A stretch of DNA of 59,474 nucleotides from an uncultured Treponema sp. (GTDB lineage: Bacteria > Spirochaetota > Spirochaetia > Treponematales > Treponemataceae): NCBI GenBank assembly GCA_937902125.1, contig CALDIB010000061.1, positions 1-59,474 of the forward strand, in the 5' to 3' direction. The translations under genes were made by a program, and so were the position numbers. Shown in pieces: positions 23,878 to 31,879 of this stretch (its first letter is position 1; every line of letters begins with the position of its first letter). The notes beneath the pieces are model-generated. The model was given only the letters and a program-made list of their open reading frames with translations. It had not been told where the DNA came from and searched no databases.

Positions 23878-26568
23878 TTATTCTCCAAAAGGATATGTCC
23901 GCTTCCAGTTTTCCGCTTTAAAAATGTCTTCGTGAACGGTGTACCAAGCGTTGTTTGGAATGAAAAGTTTTGTTTCGTCTCTCCACCTTGTGCTTTGCGC
24001 CGGCGCGTAAGCGATTTTTATAAAACTGTTTTTTTCTTTTCCTATGTCATAAGGCGCTTGAGTGAACGGATTCTTGGCGCTTTCAATTATTCCGCGCGTC
24101 GCGATTGCCGGCGTGTCCGCGTTTGTCATGAATGTCATGTTTTTTTTTAGATGAATTCCGTCTGGGCTTGGGCTTCTGTCGTAAAAGTCCTTGACCAAAA
24201 GCGAGGCCGTTACATGTTCTATAGGGATTGGGATTGATTCATTTTTAAATTTTCCTGAATTGACCGGCGCGCCGTGGTCTGACACGATTATTATTCTTGT
24301 ATTGTCGTAAACTCCGTTCTCTTTTAGCCAATCAAAAAAATCCGCGTATCTCATGATTGTGGCGACTTGCGAGTCAAATATCGCCCTGTTCGCGTTTGCC
24401 CATTTTGATTGCTCCGTCGTTTCCCTTGTGGGAATGTATTCGGGCGTTTTTAGTGTAATGGAGTCGTGCGTGGATAGGTTGTCTATCGCTATGAAAGAAT
24501 TTTTTTCGTTTGTGGCGTCAAAGAGTTTTGGAAGGTATTCAAGGCAAGCGTAGCTGTCTATGAAATAGTCAAATGGGTCTTCGCCCCTTGAATTCCACCA
24601 TACATCATGATAGACAAGCCTTCGCAGGAAGGGCGGCGCGCTTTTGAATATTCCTAACATAAGAAAATTGCGCTTTAGGCAGTCGCTGGTGTATGTTGAT
24701 TTTTCTATTCCGTGGCTTTTATGCCAATAATCGGAATACGCTCCTTTTGTCGCGCGCCTTTTTATCCATGGAGTGGATTTGTACATGTCTGTGACCGGTT
24801 CCTTTAGAAAGTTTTCATAGGGCAAGTCAGAGACGCAAACATCAAAGCCCGCTTCATGAAAGTTGACTGGCATTGACAAAAGCGCTTGATTGTGTTTTTG
24901 CTGGATCGTCAAAGTGTCCCTTTTGTTCATTTCGGCAGGTGTAAAACTGTAGCCTCCAAAAATGCCCGGAGTTCCAAGCATGGTCAACTCACCCAATGAC
25001 ACTGTGTTTGGATAGAAGGTGAATCCTTCAAAACGGTCTGCCAAACCTTCCTTTTCTTCAAAGCATTCGTCAATCAGCGGACTTATAAGACGGTCCTGCA
25101 TAAAGACCAAAACGTTTTTTCCTGTTTTCGAAGGGCTGTAAATAGGGGTAAGTGAATCCTTGACTTCAGGGGCGGTGATTTTGTTGTAGGAATTATTTAT
25201 GGTGTAAACATTTTTTATTGAAAAAGTTGATAGTCCGGCCGCTAAAGCCAAGTAATATGGAATCAATGACTTTATTTTTTTGTTAAAAGCAACGCTTGCC
25301 AAAAAAAACAAAATGACAAGAATCGTAAGGTTTAAAAGAAATGATTGAGGCGTGACTTTAAATAACTGTCCCTCCATAAAGTCAAGTTCCCTTGTCATCG
25401 GTCCATATTCGCCCGCAAAAATGAAAGTGTTTATAATGGCGTAGCTTGCAAGAATTGCAAACGAGAATGTTATGATGTTTTTGATTCGTTCACCGAACAA
25501 TGCGTAAAAGCATAGCGGCCAGAATATGAACAGGCCTGCAGACTGAAAAAATGCCGTTGCCAAAAATATAAAAGGCGATTTGTACTTGTCAATGTAGCAA
25601 AATTCTTGGACTTCCGAATCAATTAGTATAGAAGGAATGACAAGGCCTACAAGAGCGCAAAGCGCAGCCGCTGAAAGGATAAAAACCGTCAGCCTCGATT
25701 TTTTATTGTTTGATATGCGCTTCAAAAAATTATCTATAAAATAGATTGCCCATTTTACAAAAATAGGGGAGACGATAATTGCGGCGCAAAACAAAACAAA
25801 AAGCGCCTTGATTTCCATTTTTTGCGCTTTCATTCCAAAAACAACGCAGATAATTCCAGCCGCGCTTGCTGTCGCCGCGCTTATGTACAAGACTTTTATG
25901 GGGTTCTTTAATTTATAGAATACATTTTTTACTAAGGAAAGAATGTTGTTCATTGTCCAATACAAAACAAGGCCTGCCGGAGACTTGTAAAGCAATGCAA
26001 GAAAAATCAAAGCGACGCCATAGATTTGAATTTTTTCTCTTATGTTTTTGTTGCCGTGAGTGTATATGTCTCCTGAAAGATAATTGATTGCCGTCATTGT
26101 GATTGGAAGAACATTGATTTGCATCGAATTTATGGAGATAAGCGCGTCAGGAGAGCTTAGGTCTTTTATAAAAATAAAAGGAATTCCTTTTAGCGAGTCC
26201 AATTGAGAAAGAAAGCTGTATGCGGCAATAAAAAATGGAATTTGTATCAGGACTCCAAATGAAGAACGCGCGGCCATAAGCGGATTGTATCGGCTTATGC
26301 GGTAATACGCCGAAGTTATCATATACCGCTCGTCGCCTTTAATATTTTTTTTGATTAAGTCCAAGTAAGGTTTCATTTCCTTTTGCTTTTTCCTTTCCGC
26401 GTCTTGCCAGCCTTCAGCCACAATATATAATGGAAGACAACATAAAGTTACGGCAAAGCTTAAGGCTATCACGGAAATTCCGGGCGAGCCTGTAAATTCC
26501 AAAAAAAATAAATAGCAAATTTCAAGGAACTGTTTTATTGGGTGGATGACAACGTTGTAAAAAAACAT
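23878..26568 (-). CDS. YidC/Oxa1 insertase-like domain fused to sulfatase-type phosphotransferase
   Basis: An 896-residue membrane protein of two parts. Residues 1-220 look like YidC/Oxa1 (a coiled region after the first segments, NPLMAARSSFGVLIQIPFFIAAY, then GLVLYWTMNNILSL). Residues 230-480 hold further membrane segments. Residues about 495-896 are an alkaline-phosphatase/sulfatase-fold domain (VLVFMQDR, NTVSLGELTMLGTPGIFGGY with a likely Thr nucleophile, IDNLSTHD, IIIVSDHGAPV), related to LtaS-type transferases. The insertase part may hold or flip a lipid-linked substrate instead of inserting proteins. First gene of its operon; promoter at 26624-26652. Confidence 0.8.
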   Translation of the reverse strand: MFFYNVVIHPIKQFLEICYLFFLEFTGSPGISVIALSFAVTLCCLPLYIVAEGWQDAERKKQKEMKPYLDLIKKNIKGDERYMITSAYYRISRYNPLMAARSSFGVLIQIPFFIAAYSFLSQLDSLKGIPFIFIKDLSSPDALISINSMQINVLPITMTAINYLSGDIYTHGNKNIREKIQIYGVALIFLALLYKSPAGLVLYWTMNNILSLVKNVFYKLKNPIKVLYISAATASAAGIICVVFGMKAQKMEIKALFVLFCAAIIVSPIFVKWAIYFIDNFLKRISNNKKSRLTVFILSAAALCALVGLVIPSILIDSEVQEFCYIDKYKSPFIFLATAFFQSAGLFIFWPLCFYALFGERIKNIITFSFAILASYAIINTFIFAGEYGPMTRELDFMEGQLFKVTPQSFLLNLTILVILFFLASVAFNKKIKSLIPYYLALAAGLSTFSIKNVYTINNSYNKITAPEVKDSLTPIYSPSKTGKNVLVFMQDRLISPLIDECFEEKEGLADRFEGFTFYPNTVSLGELTMLGTPGIFGGYSFTPAEMNKRDTLTIQQKHNQALLSMPVNFHEAGFDVCVSDLPYENFLKEPVTDMYKSTPWIKRRATKGAYSDYWHKSHGIEKSTYTSDCLKRNFLMLGIFKSAPPFLRRLVYHDVWWNSRGEDPFDYFIDSYACLEYLPKLFDATNEKNSFIAIDNLSTHDSITLKTPEYIPTRETTEQSKWANANRAIFDSQVATIMRYADFFDWLKENGVYDNTRIIIVSDHGAPVNSGKFKNESIPIPIEHVTASLLVKDFYDRSPSPDGIHLKKNMTFMTNADTPAIATRGIIESAKNPFTQAPYDIGKEKNSFIKIAYAPAQSTRWRDETKLFIPNNAWYTVHEDIFKAENWKRTYPFGE

Positions 26569-26595
26569 TCTAAATTATCTCCTTTTCCATTTTTC

Positions 26596-26616
26596 TCACT
26601 CACTGTAACTGAGTGA
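26596..26616. promoter_or_regulatory. Palindromic operator over the surface-operon start point
   Basis: TCACTCA-N7-TGAGTGA, a perfect 7+7+7 dyad. It lies immediately downstream of the -10 box of the minus-strand operon, covering its predicted start, and upstream of the divergent XRE gene. XRE repressors bind such dyads. The ACTCA/TGAGT half-sites recur in the array at 28245-28315. Confidence 0.7.
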
Positions 26617-26623
26617 CATTTCT

Positions 26624-26652
26624 ATTATACACTCATTTATATTTTATATCAA
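26624..26652 (-). promoter_or_regulatory. Promoter of the YidC-sulfatase operon
   Basis: On the minus strand TTGATA (26647-26652), 17 bp, TATAAT (26624-26629), near consensus. AAGGAGA lies upstream of the ATG at 26568. Confidence 0.8.
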
Positions 26653-26681
26653 TAGAAAAGAATTTCATTTAAAATGAGCGC

Positions 26682-27017
26682 ATGGCTGATTACCATAAAT
26701 GTTTTATAGAAAATATGAAGTTTTATCGCAAGAAAAAGGGGCTTTCGCAGGCTCAGCTTGCGGAATCTTGCGACGTCTCAAACGGAACCATAGGAAACAT
26801 TGAGTGCGGCCTTGCAAAACCTTCGTTTGACTTGATTTTGCAAATAGCGGAAGTTTTGGAAATTAAGCCTGAACTTTTGTTTTCTAGCGATGACAATTTT
26901 GAATTTAAAAAAGAAGAGAGTGAAAAATTTTCAAAAGAACAGTTTAAGCGGATAAAAGCGGCCTTTTCTTCCGCCGTCAGCGCCGCCCTTGACCAATTAA
27001 AGGCGGACGCTCGCTAG
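26682..27017 (+). CDS. XRE-family transcriptional regulator
   Basis: A 111-residue DNA-binding protein. Residues 8-65 are a Cro/CI-type helix-turn-helix (MKFYRKKKGLSQAQLAESC, then VSNGTIGNIECGLAKPSFD) and the C-terminus is a charged helix. It is divergent from the surface-polymer operon, and its upstream region holds a perfect palindrome that covers that operon's start, so it is the obvious candidate repressor and may also control itself. Its 3' end overlaps the convergent ATPase gene by 4 nt. No strong ribosome binding site is seen. Confidence 0.85.
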   Translation: MADYHKCFIENMKFYRKKKGLSQAQLAESCDVSNGTIGNIECGLAKPSFDLILQIAEVLEIKPELLFSSDDNFEFKKEESEKFSKEQFKRIKAAFSSAVSAALDQLKADAR

Positions 27018-28213
27018 AGCAACATATCAGGCGACAATTTTAAGAATTCTTCCAGACTTATGAAGCCTGAAGAACGGGGGGGATTTTCGCAGACTGTATA
27101 TAGTTTCGCTGCCGGAAACTTTTTTTTGAAGGCTCCCATGCCGCGTCCATTTGTTTGCGATCCGCTTTTTACTTCAATGGCGCAAAGGCGCTCTCCGTCA
27201 TAAATAACATAGTCAACTTCATCGTTCCCGTCTCGCCAGTAAAAAAGCTTGTAGCCGCAAAGCAACGCGTTGTTTATCAAATGCGAGCCAACGCATGATT
27301 CCACTAAACGCCCCCAAAGTTCAGGCTCGGCTTTAGCCTCCTTAAAGCTTTTTACGCCAGCCGCTCCCATAAGCGCGTTGTTGTAGACTTGAAACTTAGG
27401 ACTTGAGGATTTTGATCTTTGCGCGCTGCCGGAATATTTTTGCAGGCCGCCCAAAAGTCCGCATTGACCAAGCAGTTCCAAGTAATGAGAAAGCGTGACA
27501 GTGTTTCCCGCGTCTGTAAGCGTTCCAAGCATTTTGTTGAATGGCATGATTTGCGCTGAATATGACGTTCCCAAGTCAAAAAGTTGGCGGAGCAGGGCAG
27601 GCTTTGAGATGGTTGTCAGCATTATGATGTCTTTTGAAATGCTAGTTTCGATTATCGAGTCCCGAACGTAATTTTTCCAGCGCTTTATGTCTTTTACGAG
27701 GCTTGCGCTCCCTGGATAACCGCCAAAAAAAATATATTGGTCAAGCGTAAAGTTAAAGGCCTTTTTCATTTCCAAATATGACCAATGCGGAACGTGAATC
27801 AGTTCAAAGCGGCCTTGCAATGATTCTGTCAAACCTTTTTGTATCAATAGTCGCGACGATCCGCTTAAAATAACCTTTATGTTTGTCTTTTGCCTTGTGT
27901 CTTCGTCCCAAAGTTTTTTTACAATCTCGCTCCAATTGGCGATTTTTTGAACTTCGTCAATTGCTAGGACGACTTCTTTTTTGCCGCCCAGTGTTTTTAC
28001 ACGCGCGGAGTTCCAAACTGTTTCTAGCCACGCGCTTGGATCTTTGTCAATAGCGTCCGCCGCTTCGTAAATCCATTCGCATTTAAGCGTTTCTAAAAAC
28101 TGATTAATTATGGTTGTTTTTCCAACCTGTCGCGGTCCCGCCACAACTTGAATGAACTTGCGCTTTTCAGAGATTCTTTTTTTTAATTCAGAAATAAACA
28201 GTTTGCGCTCCAT
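27014..28213 (-). CDS. AAA ATPase with DUF4143 (ATP-binding, nuclease-like C-terminus)
   Basis: A 399-residue protein of the AAA_14/DUF4143 family. Walker A is AGPRQVGKTT (about 25), Walker B VVLAIDEVQ (about 84), and a sensor-like Ser stretch is VILSGSSRLL. The C-terminal part has a PD-(D/E)xK-like pattern EVDYVIYDGERLCAIEVKSG. Family members are common in anaerobe genomes and are suspected of defence or mobile-element roles, but the function is not established. AAGGAGG precedes the ATG. The promoter region holds a striking 22-bp-period array. Confidence 0.82.
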   Translation of the reverse strand: MERKLFISELKKRISEKRKFIQVVAGPRQVGKTTIINQFLETLKCEWIYEAADAIDKDPSAWLETVWNSARVKTLGGKKEVVLAIDEVQKIANWSEIVKKLWDEDTRQKTNIKVILSGSSRLLIQKGLTESLQGRFELIHVPHWSYLEMKKAFNFTLDQYIFFGGYPGSASLVKDIKRWKNYVRDSIIETSISKDIIMLTTISKPALLRQLFDLGTSYSAQIMPFNKMLGTLTDAGNTVTLSHYLELLGQCGLLGGLQKYSGSAQRSKSSSPKFQVYNNALMGAAGVKSFKEAKAEPELWGRLVESCVGSHLINNALLCGYKLFYWRDGNDEVDYVIYDGERLCAIEVKSGSQTNGRGMGAFKKKFPAAKLYTVCENPPRSSGFISLEEFLKLSPDMLL

Positions 28214-28244
28214 GGCTCCTCCTTGTGACGGCTATATTGAATTT

Positions 28245-28315
28245 ACTCAAGGCATTGAGTATTTTTACTCAGTCCACTGAGCAAAAATACTCAATCTACT
28301 GAGTAATTTTACTCA
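28245..28315. repeat. 22-bp-period array of ACTCA-N6-TGAGT dyads
   Basis: Three dyads (28245-28260, 28267-28282, 28289-28304) and a half-site (28311-28315) begin exactly 22 bp apart, separated by 6-bp A/T spacers. All sites therefore face the same side of the helix. The array lies 30-100 bp upstream of the DUF4143 ATPase start and fits cooperative binding by a dimeric regulator. The half-sites match the operator at 26596-26616. Confidence 0.85.
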
Positions 28316-28488
28316 ATGTTTTTAGTAAAGTCAAGATGCTCTGGCAAGGCCGCGCGCCCTCTGAGCTATAATAAAAAGCGTCTTTACAAACAATCAAAGA
28401 TGTTTTTATGAAAAGAATTGAAAGGTCTTTTGTCGTCGCCTGTGTTGCCGTTTGAAAATCTGGCGGATTGTTCAAGCGGCCATGCACT

Positions 28489-29010
28489 TTATTTTTTTTC
28501 AGCCTCTTCTTTTCGCTCCCAAAAGTCTTTCATGCGGATTATGCGCTGGTTGGAAGAGCCTCTGAAGGCCAGCTGCAAGTCTTTTTTTTCTTCGATGAAG
28601 GGGCCGTCAACCAAAACGTCAATCGAGCGCAAAATCTGTTCTGTATGCTCGGTGTGGCGGCGGCCGTAGTCGGGAAACAAGTCGGATTCCAAAACGTAGC
28701 CGGTCCAGCACCAAATGTCCTTGTTTGGAAATTTGGCGCGGACTGTTTGAATCAAGTCCAAGACATCCGGTTGGTTTTCAATCTCAAAAGGCTCGCCGCC
28801 AAGGATTGAAAGGCCTTGGATAAATGGCTTGTCCAAGGCTTCCAAAAGTTCGTTCAGCGCGTCAAGGCCAAATTCCTTTCCGTAGGAAAAATCCCATGTT
28901 TGCGGCTGGAAGCAGCCCTTGCAAGCGTTTTTGCAGCCGGAAACGAAGACGCTCACGCGCACGCCTTCGCCGTCGGCTATGTCAAACTTTTTTATTTGGC
29001 CATAAAACAT
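28489..29010 (-). CDS. nrdG: Anaerobic ribonucleotide reductase activating protein
   Basis: Radical SAM enzyme that makes the glycyl radical on NrdD. The 173-residue protein has the cluster motif SGCKNACKGCFQ and the glycine pattern LSILGGEPFE. The ATG at 29010 is chosen over an in-frame upstream start because GGAGG lies about 10 nt before it and homologues begin near MFYGQIKKFDIADGEG. It follows nrdD with a 37-nt gap in the same operon. The 28316-28488 gap after it holds only an isolated 15-codon ORF. Confidence 0.93.
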   Translation of the reverse strand: MFYGQIKKFDIADGEGVRVSVFVSGCKNACKGCFQPQTWDFSYGKEFGLDALNELLEALDKPFIQGLSILGGEPFEIENQPDVLDLIQTVRAKFPNKDIWCWTGYVLESDLFPDYGRRHTEHTEQILRSIDVLVDGPFIEEKKDLQLAFRGSSNQRIIRMKDFWERKEEAEKK

Positions 29011-29047
29011 TAAAAAAAATACCTCCGTGTATTTTTTTTTGTTCGCG

Positions 29048-31264
29048 CTACAAGTGCAGAACTCGCTCTTTGATTTCTTGCGTTCTGCCTTGGTTCCAAT
29101 ACTGGGTTCCAATGTAGCCGCAAGTTCGGCGGGCGACGTTCATTGTGGTCTGGTCGCGGTTTTGGCAGTTGGGGCATTCCCAAACAAGCTTTCCGTCTTG
29201 GTCGGCCACGACTTGAATTTGTCCTGTGTAGCCGCACTTTTGGCAGCAGTCGCTCTTTGTGTTCAACTCGGCGTACATGATGTTTTCGTAAATGTGCTTT
29301 AAAAGCGCCATTACCGCTGGAATGTTGTTTTCCATGTTGGGAACTTCAACATAACTTACCGCTCCGCCGGGAGAAAGCTTTTGGAACTGGGATTCAAAGG
29401 TAAGCTTTGTGAAGGCGTCCATTTGCTCCGTGACATGAACATGGTAGGAGTTTGTGATGTAGTTTTTGTCGGTCACGCCGGCAATCTCTCCAAAGCGCTT
29501 TTTAAGGCACTTGGCAAATTTGTATGTGGTTGACTCAAGGGGCGTTCCGTACAATGAAAAGTCGATGTTTTCCTTTTCTTTCCAAGTTTTGCAGGCTTCG
29601 TTCATGTGGCGCATAATCTCAAGCGCAAAAGGTGTGGCTGTTGGGTCTGTGTGGGGCTTTCCCGTCATGTAGCGGACGCACTCGCAAAGGCCCGCGTAGC
29701 CCAAAGAAATTGTGGAATATCCGTTCATCAAAAGCTTGTCGATGGTTTCGCCCTTTGCCAAGCGCGCCAAGGCTCCGTTTTGCCAAAGGATTGGAGCCAC
29801 GTCGCTTTTTGTTCCCATCAAGCGGTTGTGGCGGATCATCAAGGCGCGGTAGCACAAGTTCAAGCGCTCGTCAAAGATTTTCCAAAATGCGTTTAGGTCG
29901 CGGTTTGAGGAGCAAGCCACGTCAACCAAGTTGATTGTGACAACGCCTTGGTTGAAGCGGCCGTAATACTTTGACTTTCCTTGGATCCAGTTTTGCGCTC
30001 CGGCCACATTGTCGTATCCAGAGGCGCTTGAGTCGGGCGTAAGGAAAGAGCGGCAACCCATGCAAGGATAGCAGTTGCCCCGTCCCGCTCCGTCAACTTT
30101 AAGCTCAAGCATTTTCTTTTCGGAAATGTAGTCGGGAACCATGCGGCGAGCGGTGCACTTGGCGGCCAACTCCGTAAGGTAGTAATACTTTGACTCCGGC
30201 TCGATGTTGTCTTCTTCCAAAACATAAATCAGTTTTGGAAAAGCCGGCGTGACCCAATAGCCGCTTTCGTTTTTTACGCCCATGTAGCGCTGGCGCAAAA
30301 CTTCCTCGATGATAAGGGCCAAGTCCGCCTTTTCCTGTTCTGATTCCGCTTCGTTAAGATACATAAAGACAGTTACAAAAGGCGACTGGCCGTTTGTGGT
30401 CATCAATGTAACCACTTGGTATTGAATGGTTTGAACGCCCCTCTTTATTTCGTCGTCCAAGCGCTTTTGAACGATGTAGTCAAATTGCTCCGTGTTGTAT
30501 TTGATTCCTGTCTTTTGCTCGATTTCGCGAAGTTCGGCGGAAATCTTTTTTCGGCTCACGTCCACAAAGGGAGCCAAGTGGGTGAGGGAAATGCTTTGGC
30601 CTCCGTATTGGCAAGAGGCGACTTGCGCGATGATTTGCGTGGCGATGTTGCAGGCTGTGGAAAAGGAGTGGGGCCTGTCGATTCTTGTTCCGCTGATGAC
30701 AGTTCCGTTTTGAAGCATGTCTTCCAAATTGACCAAGTCGCAGTTGTGCATGTGCTGGGCAAAGTAGTCCGCGTCGTGAAAGTGAATCAAGCCGTCTTCG
30801 TGGGCCTTGACCAAGTCTTCGTCAAGCAAAAAGCGCTTGGTGATGTCCTTGCTTACTTCTCCTGCCATGTAGTCGCGCTGAACCGAAACTACAGTTGAGT
30901 TTTTGTTTGAGTTTTCCTGCTTAACGTCCTCGTTGTTGCATTCAAGCAAAGAAAGAATTTGCTGGTCGGTTGAATTTTCCTTGCGGTTTAAAGCGTGCTG
31001 GTAGCGGTATGTGATGTATTTTTTTGCGATGGAATAGGCCGAATTTTCCATGATTTTTGTTTCGACCAAGTCTTGGATTTCCTCAACGTTGGCCTCGTGG
31101 CCGCCTTCTTCGCAAGCCTTTGTTATTTGCGCGCCGATTTTATGGATTGTGTCTTCGCTCAAGCGCTCGGCCACCGGAACCGTTTCGTTAGCCTTGCGGA
31201 TGGCGTTTTCTATTTTTTGAACGTCAAATTGAACTTCTTCGCCGTTTCTTTTTATGATTTTCAT
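29048..31264 (-). CDS. nrdD: Anaerobic ribonucleoside-triphosphate reductase
   Basis: Class III reductase that makes dNTPs without oxygen. The 738-residue protein starts with an ATP-cone regulatory domain (KIIKRNGEEVQFDVQKIENA). Near the C-terminus are the zinc-site cysteines (CQKCGYTG...CPNC) and the glycyl-radical site RRTCGYIG. I chose ATG 31264, where the ATP cone begins; an in-frame ATG at 31375 would lie inside the promoter and NrdR sites. No clear Shine-Dalgarno is near 31264, so a nearby alternative start is possible. Two NrdR boxes lie upstream. Confidence 0.95.
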   Translation of the reverse strand: MKIIKRNGEEVQFDVQKIENAIRKANETVPVAERLSEDTIHKIGAQITKACEEGGHEANVEEIQDLVETKIMENSAYSIAKKYITYRYQHALNRKENSTDQQILSLLECNNEDVKQENSNKNSTVVSVQRDYMAGEVSKDITKRFLLDEDLVKAHEDGLIHFHDADYFAQHMHNCDLVNLEDMLQNGTVISGTRIDRPHSFSTACNIATQIIAQVASCQYGGQSISLTHLAPFVDVSRKKISAELREIEQKTGIKYNTEQFDYIVQKRLDDEIKRGVQTIQYQVVTLMTTNGQSPFVTVFMYLNEAESEQEKADLALIIEEVLRQRYMGVKNESGYWVTPAFPKLIYVLEEDNIEPESKYYYLTELAAKCTARRMVPDYISEKKMLELKVDGAGRGNCYPCMGCRSFLTPDSSASGYDNVAGAQNWIQGKSKYYGRFNQGVVTINLVDVACSSNRDLNAFWKIFDERLNLCYRALMIRHNRLMGTKSDVAPILWQNGALARLAKGETIDKLLMNGYSTISLGYAGLCECVRYMTGKPHTDPTATPFALEIMRHMNEACKTWKEKENIDFSLYGTPLESTTYKFAKCLKKRFGEIAGVTDKNYITNSYHVHVTEQMDAFTKLTFESQFQKLSPGGAVSYVEVPNMENNIPAVMALLKHIYENIMYAELNTKSDCCQKCGYTGQIQVVADQDGKLVWECPNCQNRDQTTMNVARRTCGYIGTQYWNQGRTQEIKERVLHL

Positions 31265-31346
31265 CGCGTTTTTTTTTGCATTCGGCGCGCTTTTTCGCGC
31301 CAAAATGCCCAATCCTCCCTTTTTATTCTGGCGTTTCCGCCGCAAA

Positions 31347-31404
31347 ACGCTAGATATAGCGTCTTGCATTTGCATATAATACTACTAATAGCGTTTTTTG
31401 TAAA
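31347..31404 (-). promoter_or_regulatory. nrdDG promoter with two NrdR boxes
   Basis: Box 1 (31347-31362) reads ACGCTAGATATAGCGT and box 2 (31379-31394) ATACTACTAATAGCGT. Both have the CTA-N4-TAG core of NrdR boxes and they begin exactly 32 bp apart, three helical turns, as known for NrdR sites. Box 2 lies in the spacer of the promoter TTTACA (31399-31404), 17 bp, TATTAT (31376-31381). Confidence 0.78.
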
Positions 31405-31495
31405 GGGAAAAAGGTCTAAAAAAGAAAAAATAGTTTAAAATAACAAGTTTTTATTCGTTTGTTCGCGGAAAGGGCGGCTTCCTTGGCTTTTGGAC

Positions 31496-31529
31496 AAAAA
31501 AAAATCCGCCTCCTTTTGAAGCGGATTTT
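31496..31529 (-). terminator. Terminator of the GH13 gene
   Basis: On the minus strand AAAATCCGC/GCGGATTTT with an 11-nt loop, followed by an uninterrupted T-run. It lies 33 nt after the stop of the GH13 gene. No gene is seen between it and nrdD. Confidence 0.85.
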
Positions 31530-31561
31530 GACACAAGCAAAGATTTTGCTTAAAGCAAGCC

Positions 31562-31879
31562 TTACTTTGTTGTTGTCTTTTTGGCAGGCGCCTTTTTGGC
31601 GGCCGGCTTTTTGGCGGCAGTTGTTTTCTTGGCAACTGTCGTTTTGGCGGGAGCCTTTTTAGCTGTCGCCTTCTTTTCAGCGGGCTTCTTTGCCGCCGGC
31701 TTTTTTGCTGTGGCCGTTGTCTTCTTTGTGGCGCTGGTTGTCTTCTTGGCTACAGTCTTCTTTTCCGCTGTCTTTTTTGCGGGCGCTTTTTTGGCGGCCG
31801 TCTTGGCGGCGGGTTTCTTTGTGGCGGCCGCTTTTTGGGCAACCGGCTTTTTAGCAGCTACTTTCTTTTCTTCTGCCAT
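31562..31879 (-). CDS. Possible nested H1-like Lys/Ala-rich protein
   Basis: Inside the GH13 gene, in the same frame, an ATG at 31879 is preceded by GGGGGAAGGA at proper spacing. It would give a 105-residue protein starting MAEEKKVAAKKPVAQKAA and made of KKPAAKK-like repeats, which looks like a free-standing bacterial histone-H1-like protein. Either the tail is made twice, once fused and once free, or two genes have fused. The evidence is the internal ribosome binding site and the abrupt change at GGRKMAEEKK. Confidence 0.5.
   Translation of the reverse strand: MAEEKKVAAKKPVAQKAAATKKPAAKTAAKKAPAKKTAEKKTVAKKTTSATKKTTATAKKPAAKKPAEKKATAKKAPAKTTVAKKTTAAKKPAAKKAPAKKTTTK

Noticed and set aside
28245..28315. 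Possible small CRISPR array
   Set aside because: Units are only 16 bp, palindromic, with 6-bp A/T spacers and three and a half copies; an operator array explains it better.
28408..28455. A 15-codon ORF (MKRIERSFVVACVAV) preceded by TATAAT
   Set aside because: Too short, no ribosome binding site and no homologue known to me; it may be a remnant of a truncated exported protein gene.
31265..31375. N-terminal extension of NrdD to the ATG at 31375
   Set aside because: It would place the NrdR box and promoter -10 in or at the coding start, and the ATP cone begins at 31264.
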